A DNA stretch of 64,000 bases from Mangrovimonas sp. ST2L15 (lineage in GTDB: Bacteria > Bacteroidota > Bacteroidia > Flavobacteriales > Flavobacteriaceae): the NCBI RefSeq assembly GCF_001280515.1, contig NZ_LBIQ01000030.1:1116001-1180000 (forward strand), read 5' to 3'. The notes under the pieces are model-generated. The model was not told the DNA's origin, did no database searches, and saw only the letters and a program-made list of their open reading frames with translations. The translations under genes and the position numbers were made by a program. Below, piece by piece: positions 45,914-55,039 of this stretch; positions within the stretch are counted from its first letter, which is position 1, and each line of letters begins with the position of its first letter.

Positions 45914-47362
45914 TTGTTATTTAATACAATTGATTTCGCCATATTTCTACCCATTGTTTTCGGAATTTATTGGCTGGTAGACCGTTTAGGTATCAAGGTT
46001 CAGAATCTGGTCATTGTCATAGCAAGCTATTATTTTTATGGTTGCTGGGACTGGCGTTTTCTGTCCTTGATTGCTTTTAGCACTTTGGTGGACTATACTG
46101 TTGGACTGGCTCTGAATAAAGAGCTCCGTCCCTCTCGACGTAAGCTTCTATTGTGGGTTAGCATGCTCACCAACCTTGGATTTCTTGGTTTTTTCAAGTA
46201 CTATAATTTTTTTGCTGAGAGTTTTTCCCAGGCGTTCACGTTTCTTGGTGTTTCAATGGACGCGGCCCGGTTGGACATTATTTTGCCTGTGGGAATCAGT
46301 TTCTATACCTTCCAGACCATGAGCTATACGATAGATGTCTACAAGCGTGAGCTGGAGCCGACCAGAGATCTGGTAGCCTTTACCGCATTTGTTAGCTTTT
46401 TTCCTCAGTTGGTCGCCGGTCCCATAGAGCGGGCAAGCAACTTGCTTCCACAGTTTTACAAAAGACGAGAGTTTGACTATGCCAATGCGGTCAACGGTAT
46501 GCGTCAGATCCTTTGGGGGCTTTTTAAGAAAGTCGTTATTGCCGATAACTGTGCTCAGTTTGCTAATGAGATCTTCAACAATTCCGGTGATTATTCTGGA
46601 AGTACCTTGTTCATGGGGGCCTTGTTTTTCACCTTTCAGATCTATGGTGATTTTTCAGGCTATTCAGACATTGCAATTGGGACCTCCCGGTTGTTTGGCT
46701 TTAACTTGATGCAGAACTTTGCGTTCCCGTATTTTTCTAGAGACATAGCAGAGTTTTGGCGTCGTTGGCATATTTCTTTGTCTACCTGGTTCAGGGATTA
46801 TTTGTACATACCTTTAGGAGGTAGTCGTGGTGGTACTTGGATGAAGGTAAGGAATACCTTTATTATTTTTGTGGTAAGTGGGTTTTGGCACGGTGCTAAC
46901 TGGACGTTTCTAATATGGGGTTTTTTGAACGCGGTTTACTTTTTGCCGTTGCTGTTGACCAAAAGGAACCGTCACAACTTAGGGGTGGTTGCCGAAGGGC
47001 GAATACTACCGAGCCTCAGGGAGGTTTTGCAGATGGGGTTGACATTTTTCCTTACCGTGGTAGCTTGGGTCTTCTTTAGGGCAGAGAGCCTTGGTCACGC
47101 CATTGATTACCTGCAGGGGATGTTCAGGCATCCTGGGTCATATCTATTGTTAAGTAATTATTTTGATTATCAAAATATTCTGAATCTTATTGTGCTCTTT
47201 ATGATGGTAGAATGGTTGGGCAGAAAGGGGCAATATGCTATTGAAGGGTTAGATTATTTCTTGAAAAATAGAGTCCTTAGGTGGGGAATATATTTGATAA
47301 TAGCGATTACTGTATTTTTGTATAGTGGCGAAAAACAAGAGTTTATTTACTTTCAGTTTTAG
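45914..47362 (+). CDS. MBOAT family O-acyltransferase (AlgI-like)
   Basis: 482 residues from TTG 45914 (reads LFNTIDFAIFLPIVFGIYW, the usual AlgI-family start). About eleven membrane segments; LPVGISFYTFQTMSYTIDVY, QLVAGPIERA, YGDFSGYSDIAIG and the catalytic His326 in SGFWHGANWTFLIWG are diagnostic. It moves acetyl groups across the inner membrane for polysaccharide O-acetylation. Two SGNH-like genes follow directly. Base composition is odd: the middle (about 45960-47140) is near 50% GC, the ends and neighbours 22-33%. Confidence 0.94.
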   Translation: MLFNTIDFAIFLPIVFGIYWLVDRLGIKVQNLVIVIASYYFYGCWDWRFLSLIAFSTLVDYTVGLALNKELRPSRRKLLLWVSMLTNLGFLGFFKYYNFFAESFSQAFTFLGVSMDAARLDIILPVGISFYTFQTMSYTIDVYKRELEPTRDLVAFTAFVSFFPQLVAGPIERASNLLPQFYKRREFDYANAVNGMRQILWGLFKKVVIADNCAQFANEIFNNSGDYSGSTLFMGALFFTFQIYGDFSGYSDIAIGTSRLFGFNLMQNFAFPYFSRDIAEFWRRWHISLSTWFRDYLYIPLGGSRGGTWMKVRNTFIIFVVSGFWHGANWTFLIWGFLNAVYFLPLLLTKRNRHNLGVVAEGRILPSLREVLQMGLTFFLTVVAWVFFRAESLGHAIDYLQGMFRHPGSYLLLSNYFDYQNILNLIVLFMMVEWLGRKGQYAIEGLDYFLKNRVLRWGIYLIIAITVFLYSGEKQEFIYFQF

Positions 47363-47364
47363 TA

Positions 47365-48264
47365 TTGGGCAGATTTATTAGAAATACAATTTTTTTTGCG
47401 ATACTAACCATAGTAGTGGTCCTTTTTTTTGAAGAAACCACATCTAGGATTTTGATTTCCAATACCAAATTTGAGGTTGGTTCTAAACCAAGTAACTTAC
47501 TTTTTGGACATTCTCATGCTGCATTGACATATGATGATGAAATAATTAAGGATTTTGTCAATTTTGCTGAGTCAGGGGAAGCTTATTTTTATACTTACAA
47601 TAAAGTAAGCCTATTGCTTAAAAATAATAAAAGTGTAAAGAAGGTATTTATAGAATTTTCAAATAACTCTATTGATGAAAAAATGAATTCCTGGATTTGG
47701 GGTAATGAAACCATGTCTTTTAGACTTGAGAAATATGCTCCTGTAATTTCACTTAAAGAAAAAATGTTCCTTTTGTCTAAAAATCCTTTTTGTTTTATCC
47801 AGACTTATTCAGTCATTTTAAAATCTAGAATCACCAAAATCTCAAATGGGGTAATGACTTATGATAGAAACCTGGGGGGATATAACCCAAAAGTTGAAAG
47901 AGATAAAAATAATGAGTTCGCTGAACAGGAAATAAATTTTAAAGACTATGAAATATCTGAAGCGAATTTACTCTATTTAGATAAAATCATTAATATATGC
48001 AGACAGTACGATGTTGAAATTATTTTGATTAGAAGTCCTCAAAGAAAAGACTATGAATATTGGCAAAATGAAAATGAATTTAAAAAGGTTTTAAATGAAA
48101 GATTTGGGGATGTGAAATTTTTGGATTTTGGAAACTTTAAACTTGATGAGAAGGATTACTTAGATGCATCACACTTAAACATTGAAGGAGCTCGAAAATT
48201 TTCTAAATGGTTTGATAGTAATGTAGTAAATTCTCCTAGAACTATTAATTCAAGTGACTTTTAG
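47365..48264 (+). CDS. Membrane-anchored SGNH-like protein (acetylation partner)
   Basis: 299 residues from TTG 47365, two bases after the MBOAT stop. One N-terminal transmembrane segment (about 8-22), then a periplasmic domain with a block I-like LLFGHSHAA (Ser50) and a C-terminal DASHLNIEGA (Asp267, His270), the Asp-x-x-His of SGNH hydrolases. Placement after an MBOAT gene suggests it finishes transfer of acetyl groups, like AlgJ/AlgX, PatB or DltD. I assign by motif and context; overall similarity is not recognised. Confidence 0.72.
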   Translation: MGRFIRNTIFFAILTIVVVLFFEETTSRILISNTKFEVGSKPSNLLFGHSHAALTYDDEIIKDFVNFAESGEAYFYTYNKVSLLLKNNKSVKKVFIEFSNNSIDEKMNSWIWGNETMSFRLEKYAPVISLKEKMFLLSKNPFCFIQTYSVILKSRITKISNGVMTYDRNLGGYNPKVERDKNNEFAEQEINFKDYEISEANLLYLDKIINICRQYDVEIILIRSPQRKDYEYWQNENEFKKVLNERFGDVKFLDFGNFKLDEKDYLDASHLNIEGARKFSKWFDSNVVNSPRTINSSDF

Positions 48265-48267
48265 TGT

Positions 48268-49164
48268 ATGAGGCATTTTTTAGTCAATTTTTTAATTATA
48301 TCAGCATTGCTCCTTTTGGTCTTGACGAGCCTTTTTTCAATGGCTGATGGATATACCGATGCATATTATCTTAGATTTACTACCTCAAAAAAAAGTAATT
48401 TGATATTGGGAACTTCAAGAGCGGCCCAAGGTTTAATTCCCCAAGTGTTCGATAGCATCTTACAAAAAGATTTTTATAATTTTTCCTTTACAGTAGCCCA
48501 TAGCCCTTACGGTCCAGTGTACTTAAAAGCTATTCAAAAAAAACTAAAAACTACCGAGCATGAAGGAGTTTTTATTTTAGCCGTAGATCCTTGGAGTATT
48601 TCTTCAAAATCACAACTTCCTGATGATGTGTCAAATTTTAGAGAAAATAAATTATGCTTGGGTAATACTTCTTTGGTCAACTGTAAACCCAATCCTGAAT
48701 ATCTTTTAAAAAATTTAAACGGAAAGTTTATAACCTTATTAACCAGCAAAAAAGACAGTTCTCGTTTTTTGAATGATGATGGTTGGTTGGAAATAGATGT
48801 TAAAATGGATTCGGCTATAGTTAACAAAAGAATTCTAAGGGCCAAGAATGACTACATGGAAAACTTAAAGACTTACAAGTTCTCAACAGCCAGATTAGAG
48901 GCTCTTAAACAAACGATAAGTTTTCTAAAGAAAAACGGTAAGGTTTATTTGGTAAGGCTGCCCGTGCATAACGAATTGATGGATATTGAAAGTAGTTATA
49001 TGCCAAATTTTGATAAGGTAGTTCAAGAAGCAAGAAGCTTATCTGACGGATATTTTGACTTAACCTATTTAAACTCAAAATTAAAATATACTGACGGGAA
49101 TCATTTACATCAAGAATCTGGCCGGTTGGTTTCAAAAACTTTAGCTCTGTTGATTAAAAGTTGA
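48268..49164 (+). CDS. Second membrane-anchored SGNH-like protein
   Basis: 298 residues. Same plan as its upstream neighbour: transmembrane segment at about 5-24, LILGTSRAAQG with Ser50, and DGNHLHQES (Asp276, His279). The two are the same length, but differ strongly in sequence. Likely acts with the MBOAT protein in O-acetylation; perhaps the two serve different sugars or positions. A 130-bp gap without an evident gene or consensus promoter follows. Confidence 0.7.
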   Translation: MRHFLVNFLIISALLLLVLTSLFSMADGYTDAYYLRFTTSKKSNLILGTSRAAQGLIPQVFDSILQKDFYNFSFTVAHSPYGPVYLKAIQKKLKTTEHEGVFILAVDPWSISSKSQLPDDVSNFRENKLCLGNTSLVNCKPNPEYLLKNLNGKFITLLTSKKDSSRFLNDDGWLEIDVKMDSAIVNKRILRAKNDYMENLKTYKFSTARLEALKQTISFLKKNGKVYLVRLPVHNELMDIESSYMPNFDKVVQEARSLSDGYFDLTYLNSKLKYTDGNHLHQESGRLVSKTLALLIKS

Positions 49165-49296
49165 TTGTGTGAACCTTTTTCTAAATTAATTTTAAATAGG
49201 GAGTTAGTATTTGTTTTTCTTAGAGTTATCTTAATGCTTAAAATTTCCCTATGATGGTCTTTTTTGTTTTCTTTGTTTAGAATCTAAAATTCATTT

Positions 49297-50073
49297 ATGA
49301 AAGTATTAATTCTGGCGGGTGGTTTTGGAACTCGACTTAGTGAGGAAACCCAAAATATACCCAAACCTATGGTTCCAATAGGAAATAAACCCATTTTATG
49401 GCATATTATGAAAAGTTATTCCCATTATGGGTTTAATGATTTTGTTATTTTATTGGGCTATAAAGGATATGTCATCAAAGAATATTTTGCTAACTATTAC
49501 TTGCATCAAAGTGATGTGACCATAGATATTAAGCAAAATCAAATGGAGATTTTAAATAACACAGCAGAACCTTGGAAAGTAAGTCTAGTGGATACAGGAT
49601 TAAATACCATGACGGGGGGGAGAATTAAACGAGTTGAAGATTTGATTAATGGAGAAAGGTTTATGTTAACTTATGGCGATGGCGTTTCTGATGTTGATAT
49701 TCATAAACTTGTAAAATCCCATGAAGAACATGGTAAAGCTATTACAATGACTGCTGTTCAGCCAGAGGGCCGATTTGGTTCTTTGAAATTTTCAGGAAAT
49801 TCTAAAATTGAAGCATTTCAAGAAAAGCCAAAAGGAGATGGTACTTGGATTAATGGCGGTTTTTTTGTTTGTGAACCCAAAGTGTTAGATTATATTACTG
49901 AGGGTGATGCTACAGTATTTGAGAAGCAACCTTTAGAGAAACTGGCTTTGGATGGTGAGTTGTATTCTTATAAACATGAGGGATTCTGGAAGCCCATGGA
50001 TACTTTAAGAGACAATAAGGTACTTAACGAACTTTGGGATTCAAATAACGCGCATTGGAAATCATGGAAATGA
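49297..50073 (+). CDS. rfbF: Glucose-1-phosphate cytidylyltransferase
   Basis: 258 residues, the normal length. LAGGFGTRLSEETQNIPKPM (6-25) binds CTP; the family blocks HIMKSYSHYGFNDFVILLGY, LTYGDGVSDV and GFWKPMDTLRDN are clear. Makes CDP-glucose from glucose-1-phosphate, first step of the CDP-sugar branch. The next gene starts within its 3' end. Confidence 0.95.
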   Translation: MKVLILAGGFGTRLSEETQNIPKPMVPIGNKPILWHIMKSYSHYGFNDFVILLGYKGYVIKEYFANYYLHQSDVTIDIKQNQMEILNNTAEPWKVSLVDTGLNTMTGGRIKRVEDLINGERFMLTYGDGVSDVDIHKLVKSHEEHGKAITMTAVQPEGRFGSLKFSGNSKIEAFQEKPKGDGTWINGGFFVCEPKVLDYITEGDATVFEKQPLEKLALDGELYSYKHEGFWKPMDTLRDNKVLNELWDSNNAHWKSWK

Positions 50074-51149
50074 CAAAACTTTTTGGAGGGATCTATAAGG
50101 ACAAAACAGTTTTAGTAACTGGAGATACTGGGTTTAAAGGAAGTTGGTTGGTGCATTGGTTGCTAAAAATGGAAGCCAAAGTAATCGGGTTTTCTTTAGG
50201 AAACATTACAGAAACCAATCATCATGAGTTATTAAATGATTCGTATGATGCTATCAAAGGAGATATAAATAGTCTCAGTGATTTAGAAAAAGTCTTTCAA
50301 ACGTATCAGCCTGAGATTGTATTTCATTTGGCGGCCCAATCGTTGGTAAGGTTTAGTTATGAAAATCCGTTAGAAACCCTGCACACCAATATTCTGGGTA
50401 CGGCCAATGTTTTTGAAATGAGCCGTAAAACACCATCCGTTAGGGTTGTGGTGAATGTAACCAGCGATAAATGCTACGAAAACAAAGAATGGATTTGGGG
50501 CTATCGTGAGAATGATCCTATGGGAGGACATGATCCTTATAGTGCTTCCAAAGGTTGTGCCGAGTTGGTAACCGAGTCTTATAAAAAGTCTTTTTTCAAT
50601 AGTGAAAACAAGTTATTGGCAAGTGTTAGGGCAGGGAATGTTATTGGAGGTGGAGATTGGGCTCAAGATCGATTGGTTCCAGATATGGTGAGAGCAGCAT
50701 CTTTAGACGAAACTGTAGTCATAAGAAACCCTTTGGCAACTAGGCCTTGGCAGCACGTTCTCGATCCTTTAAGTGGTTATCTTACATTGGGCGCTTATTT
50801 ATTGAAAGGTAAAAAAGAATATACTGAGGGATGGAATTTTGGGCCTAATTTAAGCAACAACGTTACTGTAGAGACTTTAATCGGTCAAGCAAAAAGCTTT
50901 TGGGACAAAATTGAATATCAATTAGCAGCAGATTCGTCTCAATATCATGAAGCTAATCTTTTAATGTTAGACTGCTCCAAGGCTCACAAGCTTTTAAAAT
51001 GGGAACCCGTTTGGAATTTCGAGAAAACATTAGATAAAACAATTACTTGGTATAAAGATTTCTACCAAGAAAATAAATTGAATACAAGTAGCGATCTGGA
51101 AGACTTTGTTCAATCAGCTATCTCTAAGTCCTTGCCATGGGCGATATAA
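50070..51149 (+). CDS. rfbG: CDP-glucose 4,6-dehydratase
   Basis: 359 residues from ATG 50070, which overlaps the rfbF stop as ATGA; the frame is open further upstream (TTG 50055) but this start is preferred. Extended SDR: NAD loop VTGDTGFKGSWL, FHLAAQSLVRFSYENPLET, NVTSDKCYENKEW, and the YSASK active site. Converts CDP-glucose to CDP-4-keto-6-deoxyglucose. Coupled to the reductase-like gene after it. Confidence 0.95.
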   Translation: MTKLFGGIYKDKTVLVTGDTGFKGSWLVHWLLKMEAKVIGFSLGNITETNHHELLNDSYDAIKGDINSLSDLEKVFQTYQPEIVFHLAAQSLVRFSYENPLETLHTNILGTANVFEMSRKTPSVRVVVNVTSDKCYENKEWIWGYRENDPMGGHDPYSASKGCAELVTESYKKSFFNSENKLLASVRAGNVIGGGDWAQDRLVPDMVRAASLDETVVIRNPLATRPWQHVLDPLSGYLTLGAYLLKGKKEYTEGWNFGPNLSNNVTVETLIGQAKSFWDKIEYQLAADSSQYHEANLLMLDCSKAHKLLKWEPVWNFEKTLDKTITWYKDFYQENKLNTSSDLEDFVQSAISKSLPWAI

Positions 51150-52051
51150 ATTTAAAGAATAAAAAGGTATTGGTTACAGGCGGAAATGGGTTTTTAGCCA
51201 GTCATTTAATACCCGCCTTGTTAGAATTAGGAGCCCAAGTGGTTTCTTTTGATATGTCAACTGATGAATCCCGAAGTAATATCCAATCATTCGCTATAGA
51301 TCTAAACGACCAAGAATCTTTATCAGATTTTATCTCGGAAATTCAACCAGACATTGTTTACCATCTAGCAGCTTCTTTAAACAGAACCAGAGATTTTACG
51401 GTTGTTAATGAGGTTTTAAAAACCAATTTAAATGGAACCAATAATTTATTAAATGCTTTGAGTGCGACAGCATATCAAAAGTTCATTTTTGTAAGTACTA
51501 GTGAAGTATATGGAGGAGACATGGTAAAGGCGCCATTTAAAGAAAATAGTGATTTTGTTCCGGCTTCACCATACTCATTGTCAAAGTATTGCGCAGAAAA
51601 AGCTGTTCAAACCTTTTCTGAAATTTATGGTAAGTCATTTACGGTCTTAAGACTGTTCAATTTCTTTGGGAAAGGTATGGGGCAACAGTTTTTTATTCCT
51701 CAATTGATTGAAACTCTAAAAAACAATAAAGAATTTAATATGACCAAAGGTGAGCAAATTAGAGATTTTCTGTACATCAAAGATGTGGTTCAGGCTATGT
51801 TGATGGCTAATTCTGAAAAAGCAAATAAGAAAGTCTTTAACGTGTGCTCTGGTCAAGGTAAATCCATAAAAGAAATAGCTTTGGACATTAAAAATGAAGT
51901 TCATAGCGAGTCGAAAATTAATTTTGGAGCCCTAGAATACCGTGATAATGAAGTTTGGAATATGGTTGGCGACAATACCCTGTTAAGGACAACCTTGGGT
52001 TGGGAACCTAAATTTACGTTCAAAGAAGGTCTAAAAGAGTACCTTTCCTAA
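51137..52051 (+). CDS. NAD-dependent epimerase/reductase of the CDP-sugar branch
   Basis: 304 residues, SDR fold: VTGGNGFLASHLIPALLELG, YHLAASLNRTRDF, STSEVYGGD, YSLSK active site, LGWEPKFTFKEGL. Overlaps rfbG by 13 bases, so it probably acts on CDP-4-keto-6-deoxyglucose, for example reducing C4. No CDP-4-keto-6-deoxyglucose 3-dehydratase (RfbH/AscC) gene is in the window, so a 6-deoxyhexose is more likely than a 3,6-dideoxyhexose. Confidence 0.87.
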   Translation: MGDINLKNKKVLVTGGNGFLASHLIPALLELGAQVVSFDMSTDESRSNIQSFAIDLNDQESLSDFISEIQPDIVYHLAASLNRTRDFTVVNEVLKTNLNGTNNLLNALSATAYQKFIFVSTSEVYGGDMVKAPFKENSDFVPASPYSLSKYCAEKAVQTFSEIYGKSFTVLRLFNFFGKGMGQQFFIPQLIETLKNNKEFNMTKGEQIRDFLYIKDVVQAMLMANSEKANKKVFNVCSGQGKSIKEIALDIKNEVHSESKINFGALEYRDNEVWNMVGDNTLLRTTLGWEPKFTFKEGLKEYLS

Positions 52052-52085
52052 TGTGAATGTATTTTAGGACTTTTAAAAAAATGTT

Positions 52086-52955
52086 ATGCAAAAACCAATA
52101 GTCTCTATATTAACCACCGTTTACAATCGGGAGAAATATCTAGCAGCCTGCATTGAAAGTGTTTTGGCTTCAGATTATTCCAATTGGGAACTTATTATTG
52201 TTGATGACCAATCCAAGGACGCTTCGGTTTCCATAGCTCAAGAGTATGCAGCCAAGGATGACCGAATTCAGGTGCACGTCAACCAAGAAAACTTAGGGGA
52301 TTACCCCAACCGTAATCGTGCCGCATCCTATGCCAAAGGCACTTATTTAAAATACTTGGATGCCGATGATTTGTTATACCCACATGGTTTAGGTATCATG
52401 GTTAATACCATGGAGGCACATCCTGAATGTGCTTTGGGGATTTCCCAAGAAGTAGCTGAAGATATTAAGGCGTATCCTTTTGTTATGCAGCCAAAAGAGT
52501 CCTTTTATCGGGAGTTTTTAAAGCGGGGAGTTTTAAAATTAGGTCCAACCGGAACTATTATAAGACGAGATGTTTTTGAAAAAGTAGGTGGTTTTACTGG
52601 CACCAGATATATAGGAGATACAGAGCTGTGGTACAAGCTCGCTTTGAGTTATCCCGTAGTTAAAATGGTTCCTGGTCTTGCCTATTGGAGACAGCATGAT
52701 GATCAGGAAATTACAAAGGGTCATGAGAGTTTTTTCTATTTGGAAAATGCCTTTAAACATCAATTGCAAACGCTGCAGGATGAAAATATGCCCTTAGAGG
52801 AAGATCAAAGAAAGCAAGCCATAGAATTGGTTTACAGACGCTTTTCAAGACAGATATTACGATTGGCTAAACATGGAAGATGGGCGAAGGCGAATAACAT
52901 TAGAAAGTCTTGTAAGGTATCTTGGTCAAAAATTTTAAAATCAGCAGCGAACTAG
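52086..52955 (+). CDS. Glycosyltransferase family 2
   Basis: 289 residues: VSILTTVYNREKYLAACIES, IIVDDQSKDAS, YLKYLDADDLLYPHG, and IGDTELWYKLALSYP. Inverting GT-A enzyme. The 5' half is noticeably richer in GC (29 of 60 bases in each of 52201-52260 and 52261-52320) than most of the locus. Probably transfers one of the locus sugars onto the lipid-linked repeat. Confidence 0.93.
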   Translation: MQKPIVSILTTVYNREKYLAACIESVLASDYSNWELIIVDDQSKDASVSIAQEYAAKDDRIQVHVNQENLGDYPNRNRAASYAKGTYLKYLDADDLLYPHGLGIMVNTMEAHPECALGISQEVAEDIKAYPFVMQPKESFYREFLKRGVLKLGPTGTIIRRDVFEKVGGFTGTRYIGDTELWYKLALSYPVVKMVPGLAYWRQHDDQEITKGHESFFYLENAFKHQLQTLQDENMPLEEDQRKQAIELVYRRFSRQILRLAKHGRWAKANNIRKSCKVSWSKILKSAAN

Positions 52956-52988
52956 TGTTTTGCAGCGAAAAAAACTAAACAGGAAATA

Positions 52989-54008
52989 ATGGAGAAAGTA
53001 TCCGTGATCATTCCGGTACACAATGCTGAAGCGTATATTACTGATACCCTCGAATCACTACAAAATCAGACATATAAGAATATAGAAATTTTAGTGGTGA
53101 ATGGAGGATCAACAGATAACAGTATGGCTCTTGTTGAGGCTTTAGATCTTCCTAATTTAACCATTTATAACCGGGGTAATTTAGGACAGGCTTCCAACTC
53201 AAATTTCGGAATCGCCAAAGCTACAGGTGATCTAGTGAAGTTTTTGGATGCCGATGATATCCTAGCTGATGATTGTATTGAAATCATGGTAGAGAAATGG
53301 CGCGAAAATCCAAACAGATTGGTTTTTGGAGAGTGGCACTATTTTGTAGATGATATCAATCATGTAAGTTGGAATGAAAATCCAATCTATAAGGATTATA
53401 AAAGTGCCTTGGATTGGTACGTAGATGACCACCATTTAGCGGGATCGATGTTGGCAGTTTGGATGTGGTTAATACCCAAATCTATGTTGGAGCAAGCGGG
53501 CGGATGGGACGAACGACTAACCATTACCAATGACTTGGAGTTTTCCACCCGGTTAATATTGCAGTCTGACGGAATTGGTTTTGCAAAAGGTGCCAAACAC
53601 TATTACAGAAAGGGTAGCTCTAACGCGATGACCTCTGTGATGACTATTAATTTGCCTGAAAATACAGCAACATCAGTGGTAATTGGATTAAATAGAGCTT
53701 GTGATGTGATGTTGGAAGCTGAGGATTCCCCTAGAATGCGCTTGGTATTTGCCAATTTATTTCAAAAATGGGTATATCTATTCTATCCTAAGCATAAATC
53801 TTATGTCACACAGTTTGAAAACAAAATAATCGCACTTGGAGGTAGTGAGCTTCCACCAAAAGGAGGCAAGCTTTATAATGCTTTGATAAAAGTTTTGCCA
53901 TGGAAAGCTGCTACCCTAATACAATCTTTACTGTATCGAACCTTATGGAGGCCCATATTGGTTTGGAAGCAAAAGCGTAAATTTAAAAAACAGTTTGGTA
54001 TAAATTGA
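52989..54008 (+). CDS. Glycosyltransferase family 2 (variant donor motif)
   Basis: 339 residues: VSVIIPVHNAEAYITDTLES, VKFLDADDILADDC. The usual VDDGSTD donor motif is VVNGGSTDNS here, so the Asp pair is replaced by Asn-Gly; activity or donor preference may differ. Its end overlaps a possible TTG of the next gene. The basic C-terminal tail (KQKRKFKKQFGIN) may associate with the membrane. Confidence 0.9.
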   Translation: MEKVSVIIPVHNAEAYITDTLESLQNQTYKNIEILVVNGGSTDNSMALVEALDLPNLTIYNRGNLGQASNSNFGIAKATGDLVKFLDADDILADDCIEIMVEKWRENPNRLVFGEWHYFVDDINHVSWNENPIYKDYKSALDWYVDDHHLAGSMLAVWMWLIPKSMLEQAGGWDERLTITNDLEFSTRLILQSDGIGFAKGAKHYYRKGSSNAMTSVMTINLPENTATSVVIGLNRACDVMLEAEDSPRMRLVFANLFQKWVYLFYPKHKSYVTQFENKIIALGGSELPPKGGKLYNALIKVLPWKAATLIQSLLYRTLWRPILVWKQKRKFKKQFGIN

Positions 54009-54013
54009 AGATC

Positions 54014-55039
54014 ATGAATCCCAAAAAAGTTCTTTTTGTTTATCCTAGTGCACCTTTACCAGAGCAACGATTAAAAACCTTTGCTGCTTGGAAAAAAATG
54101 GGCATGGAATTACAAGTGTTGTTTGCCCATGATGAGAACTACCAGATGGGCTTTTTGGATAAGGTCATGCATAAGGTTAAATTGCCAAGGGATGTAAACA
54201 ATTTGAATAAGCGAATAAAACAAGCCTGCTTAAATTTTAAACCAGATTTGGTTTTTATAGTAAAAGGTGTTTTGGTAAAGCCAAAGACTTTAAAGTTTAT
54301 TAAACAAATGGGGTGCAAATCAATTTCTTGGTCTAATGACGATATGTTTGCTTGGCACAATAGATCATTGTGGTACACTTGGTCATTAAAGCATTACAAT
54401 TTGGTAGTTACCCAAAAATCTTACAACTGTAATCCTGATGAATTACCATCCCTGGGTGCTAAGGTCTTATTTCAAGACAAGGCCATCGATCCTCAAATCA
54501 ATCATCCTGTGAATGATTGTAACGATTTTGATTGTGTACACGATGTCGTGTTTATTGGTACCAAAGAGCAAGATAGGTTAGAGCATTTAGTTTATCTTGC
54601 AGAAAATGGTGTTAAGGTTCATATTTATGGTTGGAGTGTGGATGATACGGGAAAGTATCATGAAAATTTGATTTTTCACCATAAACATCTGTATGGAGAT
54701 GACTTTAATGCAGCCTTGGGATGTTCCAAAGTAGCACTTAATTTTTTAAGAAAAATGAATCGGGACGTACAAACCTCAAGAAGCATAGAAATTCCAGCAA
54801 GTGGAGGATTTATGCTAGCAGAACGGACAGAAGAGCACTTACGGCTTTTTGAGGAAGGTAGGGAAGCTGAATATTTTTCATCGAAAGAGGAATTGTTGGA
54901 AAAAGTGACCTATTATTTAAAAAATGAAGATGGGAGGGTACAAATAGCTCAAAATGGATTAGCCAAGTGCTTTGCTGCGAATTATACTTTTGAGAATAGA
55001 ATAAATGAAATGATTCAAAAAGTATTCCATGAGCATTAA
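54014..55039 (+). CDS. CgeB-like glycosyltransferase
   Basis: 341 residues from ATG 54014 (TTG 54005 in frame would add three residues and overlap the previous stop). Resembles spore-maturation CgeB-type GT-B proteins: PDLVFIVKGVLVKPKTLKFI, SWSNDDMFAWHN, DVVFIGTKEQDRLEHL and C-terminal TSRSIEIPASGGFMLAERTE, the last being the family hallmark. Overlaps the next gene by 11 bases. Confidence 0.86.
   Translation: MNPKKVLFVYPSAPLPEQRLKTFAAWKKMGMELQVLFAHDENYQMGFLDKVMHKVKLPRDVNNLNKRIKQACLNFKPDLVFIVKGVLVKPKTLKFIKQMGCKSISWSNDDMFAWHNRSLWYTWSLKHYNLVVTQKSYNCNPDELPSLGAKVLFQDKAIDPQINHPVNDCNDFDCVHDVVFIGTKEQDRLEHLVYLAENGVKVHIYGWSVDDTGKYHENLIFHHKHLYGDDFNAALGCSKVALNFLRKMNRDVQTSRSIEIPASGGFMLAERTEEHLRLFEEGREAEYFSSKEELLEKVTYYLKNEDGRVQIAQNGLAKCFAANYTFENRINEMIQKVFHEH

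Noticed and set aside
45853-45924. Small hydrophobic frame of 23 codons (starts MSSSIFYLFAAFLL) just before the MBOAT gene
   Set aside because: Too short, overlaps the MBOAT start, and has no supporting signal.
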